From Flavobacterium sp. KACC 22763 (GTDB lineage Bacteria > Bacteroidota > Bacteroidia > Flavobacteriales > Flavobacteriaceae), in the NCBI RefSeq assembly GCF_028736155.1, contig NZ_CP117879.1, positions 4,030,001 through 4,094,000 on the forward strand: a DNA stretch of 64,000 bases, written 5' to 3'. The notes beneath the pieces were generated by a model. The model saw nothing but the letters and a program-made list of their open reading frames with translations, did not search any database and had not been told where the DNA came from. The first letter of the stretch is position 1, and each line of letters opens with the position of its first letter. Positions 1-8,851 of the stretch are shown piece by piece. The translations under genes and the position numbers were made by a program.

Positions 1-1454
1 TCAATAGCTGCTTTCATTGCAGGCATTCCTTGTCTGATTAAGTCGAAGTAACGAAGTCCTTCAAGAGCCAATTCTAACTGACGCTCTTTCATGATGTTTT
101 CGATACTAGCTGTTTTTCTGTGAGTAGTATTTTTAAAGGCACGATCACGTACTCTGTCAAAATCTGCTTGTGCTAAAGCTGGGTTAGAAGATAAATTCAA
201 CTCAGCAGCCATTAGCAATACATCAGAGAAACGAATAATAGCATAATCTTGGTAGTTGTCAATTTGGAAATTTCCTCCGTTTGCCTCTACAACAGCTGTT
301 CCTGCCGCGTTAGTAATTGGACAATATTTTTTCCAAGAATATCCTGTATACTGGCGTTGTTCTCTAGCTTGTGCATCAAAATTTAAACCTTCGCCAGCAT
401 AGTCAATAAATGAAGCTGCTTTTCTAGTATCACCGGCTTCATATGCATTTACCAAAGCAGGATTAACTGTAGCTCCTCCCCATCCTGTTGCATATTTTCC
501 AATTGAACCTCCACGTGGCGCAATGTTTACTTGGAAACGGTTTCCTTCGTGAAGATCCCAATTTCCTTTTCCTGAACCGTTAAAACGAACTGCCCAAACC
601 ATTTCTGTATTATCTTCTCCAGCAAAGTTTTCAAAAGAAGCTGCTAACCAAAGATTAGCAAAATCAGCCACTAAACCATGTCCACTATTGTTTACTGCAT
701 CATTAATATAAGCTGTTGCTTCTGTTTTAGAAACCACACCAGCTAAATCTGCTTTGCCATAAGTTCCTGTATAAAACAAGAATGTTCTAGCCAAATATGC
801 TTCTGCAGCCCATTTTGTAATACGTCCGTAATTAGCATTTCCTGCTTGTGAATAGTTTTCTGGACCTAAATTATCTGCAGCAAATTTTAAATCTTTTGCA
901 ATTAAAGCATAAGTAATTTCTGGAGCTTGTCTTGGCAATTCAAATTCGCTTGTTGTTACAGTATGATCTAACGGAATAATATCTCCAAACATTTTAGCAG
1001 CTGTAAAATGGAAGTGCGCTCTTAAGAAACGTGCTTCAGCTTCGTAACGAGTTTTCAAAGCTGTATCAGAACCCCAGTTTACTTTATCTATATTTTCTAA
1101 TAAAATATTAGCTCTGTAAATTCCTAAGTAAGCATTAGCCCAAACATCTTTGTTCATGTCTTTGTCTGAAACGTACAAGAAACGATCCCACTCAATATCC
1201 GTCTGAGCATCGGCAATACCATAACCTCCAAAACAATCATCAGAAGCTTGTTCACTAATTAATAAAGGTCCGCCGTAAGCCTCGCGCTGCAAAACATCGT
1301 AAACTGCTACAAGACCTTCAAAAGCATCAGAAGGTGTTTTATAAAAATTGTCAGTTACCTTATCTGTATATGGTTCGTTTTCCAAGAAATCCTGCGAGCA
1401 AGCACCTAAAGTAAGTAAGCTTGAAAGCGCAAATAATTTTATATATCTTTTCAT
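1..1454 (-). CDS. susD: SusD/RagB-family outer-membrane glycan-binding lipoprotein (3' end outside window)
   Basis: About 484 codons are visible and the frame is still open at the window edge, so the C-terminus is missing. The N-terminus is a lipoprotein signal, MKRYIKLFALSSLLTLGAC, with lipobox LGAC and Cys19. The typical SusD pattern follows: an N-terminal region with YGGPLLISEQASDDCFGG, helical TPR-like segments (RANILLENID, EARFLRAHFHF), and near the visible end the signature RFSDVLLMAAELNL and ELALEGLRYFDLIRQG. SusD proteins form the lid over a SusC TonB-dependent channel on the cell surface and bind oligosaccharides. The gene starts 13 bp after the SusC stop on the same strand, so the pair is one operon. 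The substrate cannot be read from the sequence; the nearby regulators belong to a family that includes pentose regulators, which is only a hint. Confidence 0.93.
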   Translation of the reverse strand, partial: MKRYIKLFALSSLLTLGACSQDFLENEPYTDKVTDNFYKTPSDAFEGLVAVYDVLQREAYGGPLLISEQASDDCFGGYGIADAQTDIEWDRFLYVSDKDMNKDVWANAYLGIYRANILLENIDKVNWGSDTALKTRYEAEARFLRAHFHFTAAKMFGDIIPLDHTVTTSEFELPRQAPEITYALIAKDLKFAADNLGPENYSQAGNANYGRITKWAAEAYLARTFLFYTGTYGKADLAGVVSKTEATAYINDAVNNSGHGLVADFANLWLAASFENFAGEDNTEMVWAVRFNGSGKGNWDLHEGNRFQVNIAPRGGSIGKYATGWGGATVNPALVNAYEAGDTRKAASFIDYAGEGLNFDAQAREQRQYTGYSWKKYCPITNAAGTAVVEANGGNFQIDNYQDYAIIRFSDVLLMAAELNLSSNPALAQADFDRVRDRAFKNTTHRKTASIENIMKERQLELALEGLRYFDLIRQGMPAMKAAI

Positions 1455-1466
1455 GATTTTCAAATT

Positions 1467-4400
1467 TTAAAAGTTAACATTCAGACCCATTAAATAGGTT
1501 CTTGGCTGAGGATAATATCCAACATCAATTCCTTTAGCCCAAGACTGATTTACGTTTCCGAAACCAATTTCTGGATCCATTCCTTTGTATTTTGTGAATG
1601 TATAAAGGTTGTTTCCTGCAACATATAATCTGAATTTACTGAAGAAACTAAGTTTTGTTGTTAGCTTCGTTAAATCACATCCGATTGTAGCATTTTTAAT
1701 TCTGAAGAAATCTGAATCCTGAATATATAAATCTGAGAATTTAGTGTAATTCCCGTTTGCATCAGTTCCGTAAGTTACTCTAGGAATTTTGTTAGAAGTT
1801 CCTTCAGTTGTCCATCTTCCTAACACTTCTGTAGTGTTGTTTGTGTAAGCACGAGTATAATCGTGAACTCCAAAAACGTTTTGTCCTCCTGCGATACCGT
1901 AAGTATTGATAGAGAAATCAAAAGCTTTGTATGATAATTCTAAATTAACACCATAGTTAATATCTGGGTTTGGATCTCCAATTTGTGTTTTATCGTTTGC
2001 ATCGATTTTTCCGTCATTATTTAAGTCTACGAAACGAACGTCTCCTGGCTGTGCATTTGGCTGAACACCTGCTGCAACTTCAGTAGCATTTTGGAAAATT
2101 CCGTCTGTTTTTAATCCGTAGAAATAACCCATTGGTTTTCCAACCTCAACACGGTTCATCTCGTCTAAACCTTGGAACAATACGTTTGATTCTCCGTGAA
2201 TGATTCCTTCGTTGTTAGCAATTTTCAACACTTCGTTTTGGTTACGAGAAAGGTTTGCATTGATGGCAAAATTCCAATCTTTTCCAAAACGCGTGCGGTA
2301 AGATAACCCAATTTCAAAACCTTTATTGCTTACGTCACCACCATTAATGTAAGGTGCAGTTGCTCCAGCATACGTTGGGATAGATGCCAATACTAACCAA
2401 TCTTTGGTTTTCTTGTCATAGTAATCAAAAGTCAAAGTAAAGTTGGTAAACAAAGTAGCATCAAAACCTAAGTCTAACTGCTCAGAAGTTTCCCATTTTA
2501 AGTTACGGTTTGCTAATTGATCTGGGCTTGAACCTACTAAAAGAGTTTCGTCGCCAGTTCCGAAATGGTATGTTTTGTCTGTTGAGTTAACAGTTGACAT
2601 ATAAGCAAATCTTCTAGCAAATTGGTCATTACCATTTTGTCCCCAGCTTGCTCTTAATTTGAAAGTATTTAAAACTTTATTTTCCTTGAAGAAAGCTTCT
2701 TTATCTAAATTCCATCCTGCAGAGAACGATGGGAAAATAGCATATTTGTTATCTGGACCAAACTCTGATGAACCGTCACGACGAACTGTTGCAGAGAATA
2801 AGTATTTATTGTTGTAATCGTACAATAAACGTCCGAAGTAAGACTGGATTGAGTAATCTTTACGATTTCCTTTTACCACATTTGATGTCGGGTCTTTTGC
2901 GTTATCTAAATAAGCATGTTCGAAATCATCAAAAATTAAGTTTCTTCCTTGCCCTTCCATATAATCAGAAGTATTCTTTTTAGCAGAAGTACCCACTAAT
3001 ACATCAAAGTTATGAGCATCGGCGATGTTGAATTTATATTGAAGTGTATTCTCAAAAATCCATCCTAAAGATTTTGTTGCGCTTTGAGTTACGCTAGAAA
3101 CTGTATTGTTATCATTTGAAGAAAGCGAATAAACTGGTCTGAAAGAACGGTAATTGCTATCTGTCATATCAACACCATAACTAGTTCTGAAAGTAAAGTT
3201 TTTTGCAAATTTTAATTCAGCAAAAATGTTACCTACATAACGATTTGTTTTTGTCTGATTGAAGTTGTTGTAATATAAAGATCCAACTGGATTGCTGATA
3301 TCTTGAGAAATAATTGAATGTGCAAAATCTCCATTTTCGTCATACGCCTGATCGATTGGAGCCGCGTTTAAGAAACTTCTAATTGCGTTGCTGTAAATAC
3401 CATCATCTGCAACACCGCTAGATTTGATGTTTGATAAAGTGAAGTTTTCACCAATTTTTAAATATCCTTTAATTACTTCTGAAGTAGAGTTTACTGTAAA
3501 AGTAACACGATCGTATTGAGATTGGTTTGTAGAACCTCCAATCATACCTTCTTGTCCGTAGTAAGATAAACCAGTTGCAATGGTAGATTTTTCGTCACCT
3601 CCAGTAATCAAAAGAGAGTGATTTTGTTTCATTGCACCTTCGTTGAATAAATCTTTTTGCCAGTCATGATCAGGAAATGAAGCAATTTGCTCTTTTGTAT
3701 ATAATGGTGCATATCCAGAATTTACACGAGCTTCGTTCATGATTGTAGTATATTCTTGTGTATTCATCAAATCCAGTTTTTTAGCAATCTGCTGAAAACC
3801 TGTATAAGAACTGAAAGACACATTCATTTTACCGTCTTTTCCTTTTTTTGTAGTAACCAAGATAACCCCATTTGCTGCTCTTGCTCCGTAGATAGAAGCT
3901 GCAGAAGCATCTTTCAAAACGTCAACCCTTTCAATAACAGATGGATCAAGATATCCGATTCCGTTATCAACCACTACACCATCAACCACATAAAGCGGAT
4001 CACTGTTTCCTGCTGTACCTGCTCCACGAATATTTACCACCATATTCGCACCTGGCTGTCCAGAAGATGAAGTTACAGAAACCCCAGAAGCCTGACCTTG
4101 TAAAGCATTTACAACATCAAGACTCGCAACCTGCTGAATGTCTTTTCCAGACACCAAAGAAGTTGCCGCAGTATTTACTTTCTTCTTTTGAGTACCGTAA
4201 CCGATTACTACAATTTCTTTAAGTTCTGCCGTTTCTGGCTGCAAAACCACGTTGACTACTTTTTGAGTTCCAACCGTAATATTTTGCGCCTTGAAACCTA
4301 CAAAAGTGATTACCAAAACATCTCCTGTTTTAGCCTCAACTTTGTATTTTCCGTCAAAATCGGTAACAGTACTCGATTTTGTTCCCTGTACTTGTACAGT

Positions 4401-4556
4401 TGCACCTGGAACTCCAAATCCGTCTTCGGAAGAGGTAATTGTCCCACTTACAGTTTTAGATTCTTGAGCAAATCCAAACTGCATCATAAATACGCTAAGC
4501 AGCACCGCCATAAAATATGGAAGCTTTGTTGTTTTAATACAATTTTTGCTTTTCAT
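1467..4556 (-). CDS. susC: SusC/RagA-family TonB-linked outer-membrane receptor
   Basis: This 1029-residue protein has a Sec signal peptide (cleavage near FGFA/QES). A carboxypeptidase-D-like beta domain spans about residues 35-110 (GTITSSEDGFGVPGATVQV, TDFDGKYKV). A plug domain follows, with the SusC signatures ELKEIVVIGYGTQKKK, NIRGAGTAGNSDPLYVVDG and IYGARAANGVILVTTKKGK. The rest is the 22-strand beta-barrel. SusC proteins import oligosaccharides across the outer membrane using TonB energy, together with the SusD lipoprotein encoded directly downstream. Start codon and signal peptide agree. The length is normal for the family. Upstream lie a possible small ORF and operator-like direct repeats, then two divergent NrtR-like regulators that may control the locus (inferred from position only). 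Confidence 0.95.
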   Translation of the reverse strand: MKSKNCIKTTKLPYFMAVLLSVFMMQFGFAQESKTVSGTITSSEDGFGVPGATVQVQGTKSSTVTDFDGKYKVEAKTGDVLVITFVGFKAQNITVGTQKVVNVVLQPETAELKEIVVIGYGTQKKKVNTAATSLVSGKDIQQVASLDVVNALQGQASGVSVTSSSGQPGANMVVNIRGAGTAGNSDPLYVVDGVVVDNGIGYLDPSVIERVDVLKDASAASIYGARAANGVILVTTKKGKDGKMNVSFSSYTGFQQIAKKLDLMNTQEYTTIMNEARVNSGYAPLYTKEQIASFPDHDWQKDLFNEGAMKQNHSLLITGGDEKSTIATGLSYYGQEGMIGGSTNQSQYDRVTFTVNSTSEVIKGYLKIGENFTLSNIKSSGVADDGIYSNAIRSFLNAAPIDQAYDENGDFAHSIISQDISNPVGSLYYNNFNQTKTNRYVGNIFAELKFAKNFTFRTSYGVDMTDSNYRSFRPVYSLSSNDNNTVSSVTQSATKSLGWIFENTLQYKFNIADAHNFDVLVGTSAKKNTSDYMEGQGRNLIFDDFEHAYLDNAKDPTSNVVKGNRKDYSIQSYFGRLLYDYNNKYLFSATVRRDGSSEFGPDNKYAIFPSFSAGWNLDKEAFFKENKVLNTFKLRASWGQNGNDQFARRFAYMSTVNSTDKTYHFGTGDETLLVGSSPDQLANRNLKWETSEQLDLGFDATLFTNFTLTFDYYDKKTKDWLVLASIPTYAGATAPYINGGDVSNKGFEIGLSYRTRFGKDWNFAINANLSRNQNEVLKIANNEGIIHGESNVLFQGLDEMNRVEVGKPMGYFYGLKTDGIFQNATEVAAGVQPNAQPGDVRFVDLNNDGKIDANDKTQIGDPNPDINYGVNLELSYKAFDFSINTYGIAGGQNVFGVHDYTRAYTNNTTEVLGRWTTEGTSNKIPRVTYGTDANGNYTKFSDLYIQDSDFFRIKNATIGCDLTKLTTKLSFFSKFRLYVAGNNLYTFTKYKGMDPEIGFGNVNQSWAKGIDVGYYPQPRTYLMGLNVNF

Positions 4557-4600
4557 AATAAGAATTGATTAAGTTTAAGTTATAGTTAGTGTTTCTTACC

Positions 4601-4804
4601 CTAAGAGAAATCTGGAAAACTTCCCAAGCAGGTCATGCCAAAAATGAGGGCCTGAATCTCATTTCCAACATTTAGTACTTGCTGACTATAAACAGGCGTT
4701 TTAAAAACAAGCATTTCTAAAACTTCAAAATCAATTCTTTTGGCAAAATTTGACGATGGTAATCTCATCAAAAAGCTATTTAAATCAATTTTTAGAAAAA
4801 ACAT
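4601..4804 (-). CDS. possible small ORF upstream of susC (67 aa, unknown)
   Basis: The reading frame encodes 67 residues with codon use like its neighbours (many AAA, GAA, TTT and GTT codons). It resembles no family I recognise and has neither a signal peptide nor a membrane segment. Support comes from its 5' leader: the sequence just before its ATG closely matches the leader of susC (ACTTAACTTAAACTTA here, ACTATAACTTAAACTTA before susC). It ends 44 bp upstream of the susC start and would be co-transcribed. It could be a translated leader, a remnant of a duplicated gene start, or chance. Confidence is low. Confidence 0.3.
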   Translation of the reverse strand: MFFLKIDLNSFLMRLPSSNFAKRIDFEVLEMLVFKTPVYSQQVLNVGNEIQALIFGMTCLGSFPDFS

Positions 4805-4846
4805 TTGTGGTAAGTTTAAGTTAAGTGTAAGTTTGTTCTTTTTTTG

Positions 4847-4884
4847 CTTATGGTCAATTTGAATTTATCTTATGGTAAATTTGA
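4847..4884. promoter_or_regulatory. 16-bp direct repeat, possible operator of the sus operon
   Basis: CTTATGGTCAATTTGA (4847-4862) is repeated as CTTATGGTAAATTTGA (4869-4884) with one mismatch. The period is 22 bp, close to two helical turns, so both copies face the same side of the DNA. It lies upstream of the possible small ORF and susC on their strand. Assignment to a given regulator is inference. Confidence 0.45.
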
Positions 4885-5033
4885 CTACAAGTGTAAAACA
4901 AATTTTCTATATTAACAAAATATTAGGGTTATTTTTTTTTGATTCTGATTAATCATAATCCATTTTTATTAATGTTGTAAAATCTGAAGCAGAATTGAAA
5001 TAAAAAATATAGAAAAATCAAGGATTTATAAAA

Positions 5034-5108
5034 TTGACAATCAGTCGTTTAAGAAATTATCTGAATTAAAGAGCTTTTCTTACTTATTTATAAAAGACTG
5101 ATTATCAA
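5034..5108. promoter_or_regulatory. 13-bp inverted repeat upstream of the NrtR-like genes, possible operator
   Basis: TTGACAATCAGTC (5034-5046) is the inverted partner of GACTGATTATCAA (5096-5108), with one mismatch. The centres are 62 bp apart, about six helical turns. The right half contains the palindrome TGATTATCA. It lies roughly 70-160 bp upstream of the first regulator, where an autoregulatory site would be expected. It could also be a weak long-loop RNA hairpin. Confidence 0.4.
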
Positions 5109-5195
5109 ATTTTTGTTTCGTTAAAAAAAATATAAGGCTTTCAAAAAGGCTAATAATCATTTTATTTATTTAATTTGTCAAAATTTATCTCATAT

Positions 5196-5912
5196 ATGGT
5201 TGAAAATGTAGACGACAAAACTGCCCAAAAAAACGAAAACAGCGCGATGAATGCCATCACGATTGACTGTGTTATTTTTGGTTTTGACAAAGGCAGTCTT
5301 GAGGTACTTTTGGTGCAGCACGCTGAAGGTATCAGTAAAGGAAAATGGGGACTTCCGGGTGGATGGATTTATAAAAAAGAAAGCACAGACAATGCGGCTC
5401 ACCGCTTATTGAATGAGCTTACTGGTCTTGATAATATTTATTTGGAACAGCTGAAAGCATTTGGAGATCCAGATCGTTTTCCGCTTCGACGTGTTATCAC
5501 AATCGGATATTATGCTCTTGTAAAAAGAGAAGATTATAACATTAAAGCAGGTTTTACAGCTTCAGATGCCCAATGGTATAAAATTGATAGTATTCCGAAT
5601 TTGATTTATGACCATAATGAGATTTTAGAGTATAGCATCAAACATCTTAGAAATAAAGTTCGCCAAACACCAATCGGATTCAATCTACTTCCCGAAAAAT
5701 TTACCTTATTGCAGTTAATGCAACTGTATGAAGAAATTTTAGGAATCGAAATGGACAAGCCCAACTTTAGAAGAAAAATTCTACACATGAAACTGCTGGT
5801 TGCTTTAGACGAAAAACAACAAGATGTATCGCACAGAGCGGCTCAACTATATAAATTTGATCCTGAAATCTATGAGAAATTAACTGAAAAAGGATTCAAT
5901 TTTGAATTCTGA
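5196..5912 (+). CDS. NrtR-like transcriptional regulator (Nudix domain plus winged helix), copy 1
   Basis: A Nudix-fold domain (about residues 18-150) is followed by a C-terminal winged-helix segment (FTLLQLMQLYEEILGIEMD, then FRRKILHMKLL). This layout defines the NrtR group of Nudix-related regulators, which in Bacteroidota includes controllers of pentose use such as AraR; these sense a metabolite through the Nudix fold and bind DNA through the C-terminus. The Nudix box is degenerate: where catalytic members have R-E-x-x-E-E, this protein has RLLNEL, so it probably binds rather than hydrolyses its ligand. ATG 5196 was chosen; an in-frame TTG at 5175 would add seven residues. It is 35 bp upstream of a close paralogue and divergent from susC, so it probably regulates that locus. 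Confidence 0.85.
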   Translation: MVENVDDKTAQKNENSAMNAITIDCVIFGFDKGSLEVLLVQHAEGISKGKWGLPGGWIYKKESTDNAAHRLLNELTGLDNIYLEQLKAFGDPDRFPLRRVITIGYYALVKREDYNIKAGFTASDAQWYKIDSIPNLIYDHNEILEYSIKHLRNKVRQTPIGFNLLPEKFTLLQLMQLYEEILGIEMDKPNFRRKILHMKLLVALDEKQQDVSHRAAQLYKFDPEIYEKLTEKGFNFEF

Positions 5913-5947
5913 TTTTCATTACACAACAATAACACGACAACAACAAA

Positions 5948-6649
5948 TTGACTGAAATAACTACTAACCACCACAAACCAGCCGTAGACGGCATCACGAT
6001 TGACTGTGTTTTCTTCGGATTTAACAAAGAAAGTCTCGAAGTGCTCTTGGTGCAGCACGCCGAAGGCGAAAGTAAAGGCAAATGGGGACTTCTCGGCGGA
6101 TGGCTTCAAATAGACGAAAGTGCAGATAATGCTGCCCAACGCATTTTACAAGAACTTACTGGTCTTGAAAACATCTATTTGGAACAGTTAAAAGCCTTTA
6201 CAGATCCGCAGCGTGTTCTGGAAAGACGCGTGGTTACTATTGGTTATTATACTTTGGTCAATAGAGAAGATTATAATATTAAAGCCAGCTTAAAGGTTTT
6301 TGAAGCAAAATGGTTTAAGATAAATGAAATTCCTGAGCTGATTTTTGACCACAATGAAATTTTAAATTTCAGTTTATTACAGCTTCGAAACCGTGTGCGT
6401 CAGGCGCCAATTGGGTTTAATCTTCTTCCAGAAAAGTTTACTTTACTGCAGTTGATGCATTTGTATGAAGAAATTCTTGGAATCGAATTGGACAAATCCA
6501 ATTTCAGACGAAAAATTCTTCACATGAAACTCCTGACAGAGCTGGATGAAAAGCAAAAAGACGTTTCGCATCGAGCTGCTAAACTTTATAAATTTGACGA
6601 TCAGATGTACAAAAAATTAACTGAAAAAGGGTTTAATTTTGAATTTTAA
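5948..6649 (+). CDS. NrtR-like transcriptional regulator (Nudix domain plus winged helix), copy 2
   Basis: This 233-residue protein is a close paralogue of the gene just upstream and aligns over its whole length. Both share ITIDCV, LEVLLVQHAEG, NAAxRxLxELTGL, IYLEQLKAF and RQxPIGFNLLPEKFTLLQLM. Its Nudix box is degenerate in the same way (RILQEL), so it is likely a ligand-sensing repressor or activator rather than an enzyme. The sequence before the box reads GLLGGW where copy 1 has GLPGGW. No ATG lies near the conserved N-terminus and a stop sits 18 bp upstream in frame, so TTG 5948 is the only reasonable start. The 35-bp gap suggests one operon. Two diverged copies might sense different ligands or form heterodimers (inference). 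Confidence 0.85.
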   Translation: MTEITTNHHKPAVDGITIDCVFFGFNKESLEVLLVQHAEGESKGKWGLLGGWLQIDESADNAAQRILQELTGLENIYLEQLKAFTDPQRVLERRVVTIGYYTLVNREDYNIKASLKVFEAKWFKINEIPELIFDHNEILNFSLLQLRNRVRQAPIGFNLLPEKFTLLQLMHLYEEILGIELDKSNFRRKILHMKLLTELDEKQKDVSHRAAKLYKFDDQMYKKLTEKGFNFEF

Positions 6650-6714
6650 CGCCAATTTTAATTCACATCTTTCAACTATCTAAGATCAGCATTCCAGAAT
6701 CCAAAACTTTGCGC

Positions 6715-6722
6715 TATCTTTG
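6715..6722 (+). promoter_or_regulatory. -7 promoter element of lepA
   Basis: TATCTTTG matches the Bacteroidota -7 consensus TAnnTTTG. It lies 90 bp before the lepA ATG. The -33 region (around 6692) reads TTC rather than TTG, so only the -7 half is strong. Confidence 0.5.
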
Positions 6723-6812
6723 CGCCTTAATAACATGCTTTAAAGCAATTGCTTTGAGGCATATTATTCCCGAAAAAAGACTTAAAATCGATTAGAGAAC
6801 CGATATATTAAA

Positions 6813-8609
6813 ATGAAGAAGATACGTAACTTTTGCATTATTGCACACATTGACCACGGTAAAAGTACATTGGCGGACAGATTACTAGGCGCAACACAAA
6901 CCGTTACAGCTCGTGAAGAAAAAGCACAATTGCTTGACAACATGGATCTGGAGCGCGAGCGTGGAATTACCATTAAGAGTCATGCCATTCAGATGGAATA
7001 CAAATACAAGGGTGAAGAATATATCTTAAACTTAATTGATACTCCTGGGCACGTTGACTTTTCATACGAGGTTTCAAGATCTATCGCTGCCTGCGAAGGT
7101 GCACTTTTGATTGTTGATGCTGCTCAAAGTATTCAAGCACAAACGATTTCAAACTTATACTTAGCTCTTGAAAACGACTTGGAAATTATTCCAGTTTTAA
7201 ATAAAGTCGATTTACCAAGTGCTAATCCAGAAGAAGTTAGTGATGATATTATCGATTTACTTGGTTGTAAATTAGAAGATATTATTCACGCATCGGGAAA
7301 AACTGGTTTTGGTGTTGAGAACATTCTTGCTGCTATTATCGAAAAAATTCCCGCTCCAAAAGGAGATCCAGAAGAGCCATTGCAAGCTTTGATTTTTGAC
7401 TCGGTTTACAATCCGTTCCGTGGAATTGAGGTAATCTTTAGAGTTGTAAACGGTGAAATCAAAAAAGGCCAGAAAATTAAATTTATGGCTACTGACAACG
7501 AATATTTTGCTGACGAAATTGGAACTTTAAAATTAAATCAGGTTCCTAAAAATGTAGTTTCGGCAGGAGATGTTGGTTATTTGATTTCTGGTATTAAAGA
7601 AGCTCGCGAAGTAAAAGTTGGTGATACAATTACAGATGCAAAAGTTCCGACAACGAATATGGTTGCTGGTTTTGAGGATGTAAAACCAATGGTATTTGCA
7701 GGAATTTATCCTGTTGATACAGAAGATTATGAAGATTTGCGTTCTTCGATGGAAAAATTACAATTGAACGATGCTTCATTAGTATTTACTCCTGAAAGTT
7801 CTGCGGCATTAGGATTTGGTTTCCGTTGCGGATTCTTAGGAATGCTTCACATGGAAATTATCCAAGAACGTTTAGAGCGTGAGTTTGATATGACTGTAAT
7901 TACTACGGTTCCTAACGTTTCGTATTTGGCTTATACTAAAAAAGAGCCAGAAAAAGCTATTGTTGTAAACAATCCTTCAGATTTACCAGAGCCTTCAAAA
8001 TTGGACAGAGTTGAAGAGCCATTTATTAAAGCTACAATCATTACAAAATCTGACTTTGTCGGAAACGTAATGAGTTTATGTATCGAAAAACGTGGTTTAA
8101 TTACCAACCAAACCTATTTAACTACAGAACGTGTTGAGTTAAACTTTGACATGCCTTTGGCGGAAATTGTATTTGATTTTTACGATCGTTTAAAAACTGT
8201 TTCTAAAGGTTATGCTTCTTTTGATTACTCTCCTATCGGAATGAGAACTTCAAAATTAGTTAAACTTGACGTTCTTTTGAATGCTCAAACAGTTGATGCA
8301 CTTTCTGCATTGATCCACGAAGACAACGCTTACAACATCGGAAAAAAAATGACCGAGAAATTGCGTGAATTAATTCCAAGACAGCAATTCGATATTCCGA
8401 TTCAAGCTGCAATTGGAGCTAAGATTATCGCTCGTGAAACCATTAAAGCACTTCGTAAAGACGTTACCGCAAAATGTTACGGTGGAGATATTTCGCGTAA
8501 GCGTAAACTTCTTGAAAAACAGAAAAAAGGTAAAAAACGTATGCGTCAAGTAGGAAACGTTGAAATTCCTCAAGAAGCATTTATGGCTGTTTTGAAATTG
8601 AATGACTAA
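6813..8609 (+). CDS. lepA: Elongation factor 4 (LepA), ribosome back-translocase GTPase
   Basis: The 598-residue length is the normal size for LepA/EF4. G motifs are plain: AHIDHGKST (P-loop), RGITIKSHA (switch I), DTPGHVDF (G3) and NKVDLP (G4). EF-G-like domains follow, with [14 protein letters not shown], and the LepA-specific C-terminal tail contains [20 protein letters not shown] and a final [11 protein letters not shown]. LepA binds ribosomes and promotes recovery of stalled or mistranslocated complexes under ionic or cold stress. It is a cytoplasmic, single-gene unit with its own -7 element upstream and a GAAA-loop terminator downstream. Confidence 0.98.
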   Translation: MKKIRNFCIIAHIDHGKSTLADRLLGATQTVTAREEKAQLLDNMDLERERGITIKSHAIQMEYKYKGEEYILNLIDTPGHVDFSYEVSRSIAACEGALLIVDAAQSIQAQTISNLYLALENDLEIIPVLNKVDLPSANPEEVSDDIIDLLGCKLEDIIHASGKTGFGVENILAAIIEKIPAPKGDPEEPLQALIFDSVYNPFRGIEVIFRVVNGEIKKGQKIKFMATDNEYFADEIGTLKLNQVPKNVVSAGDVGYLISGIKEAREVKVGDTITDAKVPTTNMVAGFEDVKPMVFAGIYPVDTEDYEDLRSSMEKLQLNDASLVFTPESSAALGFGFRCGFLGMLHMEIIQERLEREFDMTVITTVPNVSYLAYTKKEPEKAIVVNNPSDLPEPSKLDRVEEPFIKATIITKSDFVGNVMSLCIEKRGLITNQTYLTTERVELNFDMPLAEIVFDFYDRLKTVSKGYASFDYSPIGMRTSKLVKLDVLLNAQTVDALSALIHEDNAYNIGKKMTEKLRELIPRQQFDIPIQAAIGAKIIARETIKALRKDVTAKCYGGDISRKRKLLEKQKKGKKRMRQVGNVEIPQEAFMAVLKLND

Positions 8610-8654
8610 GCTTTGTTTTTTAGAGAATAGAAGAAAGAAACAAGAATATAGATT

Positions 8655-8686
8655 AAACCCGATAACGAAAGTTGTTGGGTTTTTTA
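8655..8686 (+). terminator. lepA terminator
   Basis: A 12-bp stem with some G-U pairs (8655-8666 with 8671-8682) closes a GAAA tetraloop and is followed by a T-run. It lies 46 bp after the lepA stop. Confidence 0.75.
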
Positions 8687-8851
8687 TTTGAATATAATCC
8701 ATTTCTTATCTTTTAAAATTTGTAAGTCAAAACCTATAATTTATAAAATTATTAACTTAATCGCTTGTTTTTTAACGCTTTTACAAAAACTTAAAGTTAA
8801 TTTTAAGATAAAATTGTATTTTTAATCTTACAACTTTAAAACTGTAAGATT

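Larger units (their letters stand above)
4805..5174. other. divergent control region between susC operon and NrtR-like regulators
   Basis: This gene-free stretch separates the minus-strand sus operon from the plus-strand regulators. It holds a 16-bp direct repeat (4847-4862 and 4869-4884), a 10-bp palindrome TGATTAATCA at 4946-4955, and a widely spaced inverted repeat (5034-5046 and 5096-5108). It is very AT-rich. No certain -33/-7 promoter pair was found. Confidence 0.6.

Noticed and set aside
2768..2983. Plus-strand open frame inside susC
   Set aside because: It is antisense to a well-supported SusC coding sequence and has no family resemblance.
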